Shown piece after piece: positions 61,635-64,000 of a stretch of 64,000 nucleotides of DNA. The notes beneath the pieces are model-generated. The model saw nothing but the letters and a program-made list of their open reading frames with translations. It ran no database searches and had not been told where the DNA came from. This DNA comes from Deltaproteobacteria bacterium (GTDB lineage Bacteria > Desulfobacterota > Desulfobacteria > Desulfobacterales > Desulfatirhabdiaceae). Within the stretch, counting starts at the first letter, position 1. Each line of letters opens with the position of its first letter. Both the position numbers and the translations under genes were made by a program. The stretch is from NCBI GenBank assembly GCA_016219185.1, contig JACRBZ010000086.1, forward strand, positions 62,001 to 126,000, written 5' to 3'.

Positions 61635-64000
61635 CTATTGAAACGCCTGATCCAGAATGACTGCCTGATCCCTGCGATAAATCTTGGGAAATCCCGTGGC
61701 AGGACTGGCAGAGGGTTGTCTGCCCACATAAGTCAGCGGCTGGTGAAGGATTTCCCCGAGCAGCGGACGAACAAATGGCCACGCGCCCATGTTTTCCGGC
61801 TCTTCCTGAACCCATTTCCAGGTTTTGGCCCGGGAATACCGCACCAGCACCTGCCCAAGGCGCTCCTCCGGAAACGGGTAATACTGCTCGATTCGCACGA
61901 TTGCCACATCCGGCCTTTGCAAGGCATCTCTTTTCTGAATCAATTCGTAATAGATCTTGCCGCTGCAGAAAATAACAGACTGCACCGCATCCGTTTTTTC
62001 AGAATCATCCAGCACCTCCTGAAATCCGCCATCCGCCAGTTCTTCGGTACGGGATACTGCCGAGGGATTTCGCAGCAGGCTCTTTGGCGTCAGAATCACC
62101 AGGGGTTTTCGCACCCTTCGGTGCATCTGCCGCCGAAGCAGATGAAAATACTGGGCCGGTGTCGTCGGATAACAGACCTGCATGTTCTCGTCCGCGCAAA
62201 GCTGCAGAAATCTTTCCGGCCTTGCGCTGGAATGCTCCGGGCCCTGTCCTTCGAGACCATGGGGCAGCAGCAGCACCAGGCCGCTCAGCCGCTGCCACTT
62301 GCTCTCCGCGCTGGACAGATAAAGATCGATCACGGACTGGGCATTGTTGATAAAATCCCCGAACTGAGCTTCCCAGATGACCAACTGACGCGGTTGAACC
62401 AGGGAGTACCCGTATTCGAATCCCAGAACGCTTGCCTCGGCCAGAAGACTGTCATAGGCTGAAAACACGGCCCGGGATCCTCCAAGGCTGTTCAGGGGAA
62501 AATAATGCTCACCGGTTTTGGTATCCACCAGAAACGCATGCCGCTGGCTGAAGGTTCCCCGCCGGACATCCTGGCCGCTCAGCCGGATGGGCGTTCCCTC
62601 GTCCAGAATCGTGGCAAATGCCAGGGCCTCGGCATTTGCCCAGTCAATGCCATGACCTGTTTCAACAGCCTCCAGGCGTTTTTTCAAAAGCGCTGAAATC
62701 TTGGGATGGGCGCTGAATCCATCCGGTATGGCCGTCAAGGACCGGCAAAGGCTTTTGAGCCGCTCGATATCCACACCGGTCTGTACCGGGCCATGATCGT
62801 AGCGGCCGTCATAATCTTGCCAGACTTCATAGAACATGGCCTGCGGAAACAGGCACTGCGAACCGTGAATTTTCTGGAAATCCGCATCCAGCCTTTCACG
62901 GACGGCTTTTTCCATTTCCTCGATTTGCGGCAAGGTCACGATGCCGTCTTCCAGAAGCCGGCCCGCATAGAGTTTGCTGAGCGGCTGCCTTTGCCGGATC
63001 CGATCGTACATCCGGGGCTGGGTAAAATACGGCTCATCCCCTTCATTGTGGCCGTATCGGCGATAGCAGACCATATCCACCACCACGTCTTTTGAAAAAG
63101 CCATGCGGTATGCCGCTGCCAGGCGCATGACATGCACCACGGCCTCGGGATCTTCTCCGTGCACATGAAATATCGGAATCATGAGCATTTTGGCGCAGTC
63201 CGTGGCATAGCGGGTGGAGCGGGCATCTTCCGGAAGCGTGGTGTATCCAATCTGGTTGTTGATCACGATATGAATCGTACCGCCGGTCTGATAGCCTTTC
63301 AGGCGGGAGAGGTTCAGGACTTCGGTCACGATGCCCTGGCCGGCAAAGGCGGCATCCCCGTGAATCAGCACCGGAACCACTTTCTGCCCGGCACCTTCAC
63401 CCAGATCATCCTGTCTGGACCGGGCAATGCCTTCCACCACCGGGTCCACGGACTCCAGGTGGCTGGGGTTGTGAACCAGGTAGATCCGCATCGGAAAATT
63501 GCCGTCCACCTCGATATCGGTCAGATACCCGGTATGATATTTGACGTCCCCGGAGCCGATCAGGCTGTCCGGATCATAGCAGCTTTCAAATTCGGCAAAG
63601 ATCTCTTCGTAGGGTTTTTTCAGAATATGCGCCAGGACATTGAGCCTTCCCCGATGCGCCATTCCCAGAATGATTTCCCGGCAGCCCGATGCTGCGATCG
63701 CTTCGGTAAGCGCATCCAGGGCCGGAATGAGCCCGTCTCCGCCTTCCAGTGAAAACCGGGTGACGCCCACATAGGACTTGTTCAAAAACTGCTCGAACTG
63801 CGTGGACTTTATCAGGGCGTGAAGAATCTGCCTGCGGGTCTTTGAATCCGGATCCGGCCGGTTGCCATTTTGCTCCATTCGCGCTTCCAGCCAGGCCCGC
63901 TCTTCAGGGTTCTGAATATGCATATACTCGACACCGATGGAACGGCAGTAGATCTGCTTCAATCGGTCGATGAGATCCCCGAGACTCGATACTTCGGGAG
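61635..64000 (-). CDS. sucA: 2-oxoglutarate dehydrogenase E1 component, C-terminal part (runs off the right edge)
   Basis: The open frame continues through the right edge; about 788 codons are visible of the usual 900 or so. It contains SIGVEYMHI, FSLEGGDGLIPALDAL and MAHRGRLNVL, then GDVKYHTGY, VHNPSHLESVDPV, IHGDAAFAGQGIVTE (ThDP and metal site) and YGHNEGDEP. The C-terminal half has LPHGLEGQGPEHSSARPERFLQ. E1 decarboxylates 2-oxoglutarate and passes the succinyl group to SucB lipoyl. An NAD-linked complex is notable in a presumed strict anaerobe. sucB would be expected downstream but is not in the 138 bp before nagZ. Confidence 0.95.
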   Translation of the reverse strand, partial: PEVSSLGDLIDRLKQIYCRSIGVEYMHIQNPEERAWLEARMEQNGNRPDPDSKTRRQILHALIKSTQFEQFLNKSYVGVTRFSLEGGDGLIPALDALTEAIAASGCREIILGMAHRGRLNVLAHILKKPYEEIFAEFESCYDPDSLIGSGDVKYHTGYLTDIEVDGNFPMRIYLVHNPSHLESVDPVVEGIARSRQDDLGEGAGQKVVPVLIHGDAAFAGQGIVTEVLNLSRLKGYQTGGTIHIVINNQIGYTTLPEDARSTRYATDCAKMLMIPIFHVHGEDPEAVVHVMRLAAAYRMAFSKDVVVDMVCYRRYGHNEGDEPYFTQPRMYDRIRQRQPLSKLYAGRLLEDGIVTLPQIEEMEKAVRERLDADFQKIHGSQCLFPQAMFYEVWQDYDGRYDHGPVQTGVDIERLKSLCRSLTAIPDGFSAHPKISALLKKRLEAVETGHGIDWANAEALAFATILDEGTPIRLSGQDVRRGTFSQRHAFLVDTKTGEHYFPLNSLGGSRAVFSAYDSLLAEASVLGFEYGYSLVQPRQLVIWEAQFGDFINNAQSVIDLYLSSAESKWQRLSGLVLLLPHGLEGQGPEHSSARPERFLQLCADENMQVCYPTTPAQYFHLLRRQMHRRVRKPLVILTPKSLLRNPSAVSRTEELADGGFQEVLDDSEKTDAVQSVIFCSGKIYYELIQKRDALQRPDVAIVRIEQYYPFPEERLGQVLVRYSRAKTWKWVQEEPENMGAWPFVRPLLGEILHQPLTYVGRQPSASPATGFPKIYRRDQAVILDQAFQ

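Overview
The window looks like a chromosomal segment of an anaerobic Desulfobacterota bacterium, probably a Desulfobacterales-type sulfate reducer. The evidence is a Tat-exported selenocysteine formate dehydrogenase with its FdhB and FdhE partners, a DUF362 double-ferredoxin protein, several large PAS-rich hybrid histidine kinases, many small zinc-ribbon proteins and strong AGGAGG-type ribosome sites. The lineage is inferred from gene content and protein style; no 16S gene is present.

Layout. 1-290: the start of tadA diverges from tRNA-Arg(ACG), the substrate of TadA. 290-9450: a scarred, visibly A+T-richer accessory region. It holds a decayed tyrosine recombinase beside the tRNA, an RsbU-type phosphatase, a stranded C-terminal fragment, a Cys-rich 49-residue peptide, a micropeptide, secreted proteins and lipoproteins, a frameshifted Met-rich protein, an amber-split reading frame, a truncated MscS and an NHL-like propeller protein. 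9455-18542: two giant hybrid histidine kinases flank a selenocysteine peroxiredoxin and a papain-like protease paired with a chagasin-type inhibitor. 18884-22562: a thioesterase, a DUF6599 protein, a Tat-exported Fe-S aldo/keto reductase and a diverged AroE paralogue. 22902-32293: a minus-strand exopolysaccharide operon (secreted glycosidase-like protein, WecB, 1333-residue deacetylase/hydrolase fusion, processive family 2 glycosyltransferase) ending with a GAF-GGDEF diguanylate cyclase. 32713-45870: a Ser/Thr kinase-DUF1566 fusion, EttA, a Cys-rich protein, an alcohol dehydrogenase, ExoIII, FmdB, a UvrD-like helicase, DjlA, a heptosyltransferase, an exported thioredoxin/peroxiredoxin pair and an AlbA_2 regulator. 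46029-50866: fdhA-fdhB-fdhE. 51051-64000: an acidic protein, a diverged acyl-CoA ligase, a Thr-Pro lipoprotein, a zinc-motif cluster, an HD protein, a repeat-like element, polA, a DUF362 ferredoxin protein, a ZraP-like protein behind a sigma-54 promoter, nagZ and a partial sucA.

The most notable observation is that two genes appear to read UGA as selenocysteine. One is the expected formate dehydrogenase. The other is a small peroxiredoxin whose UGA sits exactly at the peroxidatic cysteine and which has no cysteine at all. Each UGA is followed by a short hairpin with the same geometry (loop 21 or 23 nt downstream, three-base loop starting GG). Other leads are the exopolysaccharide operon with no recognised exporter, the protease/inhibitor pair, the Cys-rich peptide gene with its own terminator-like hairpin, and a consensus sigma-54 promoter upstream of a Spy/ZraP-like gene.
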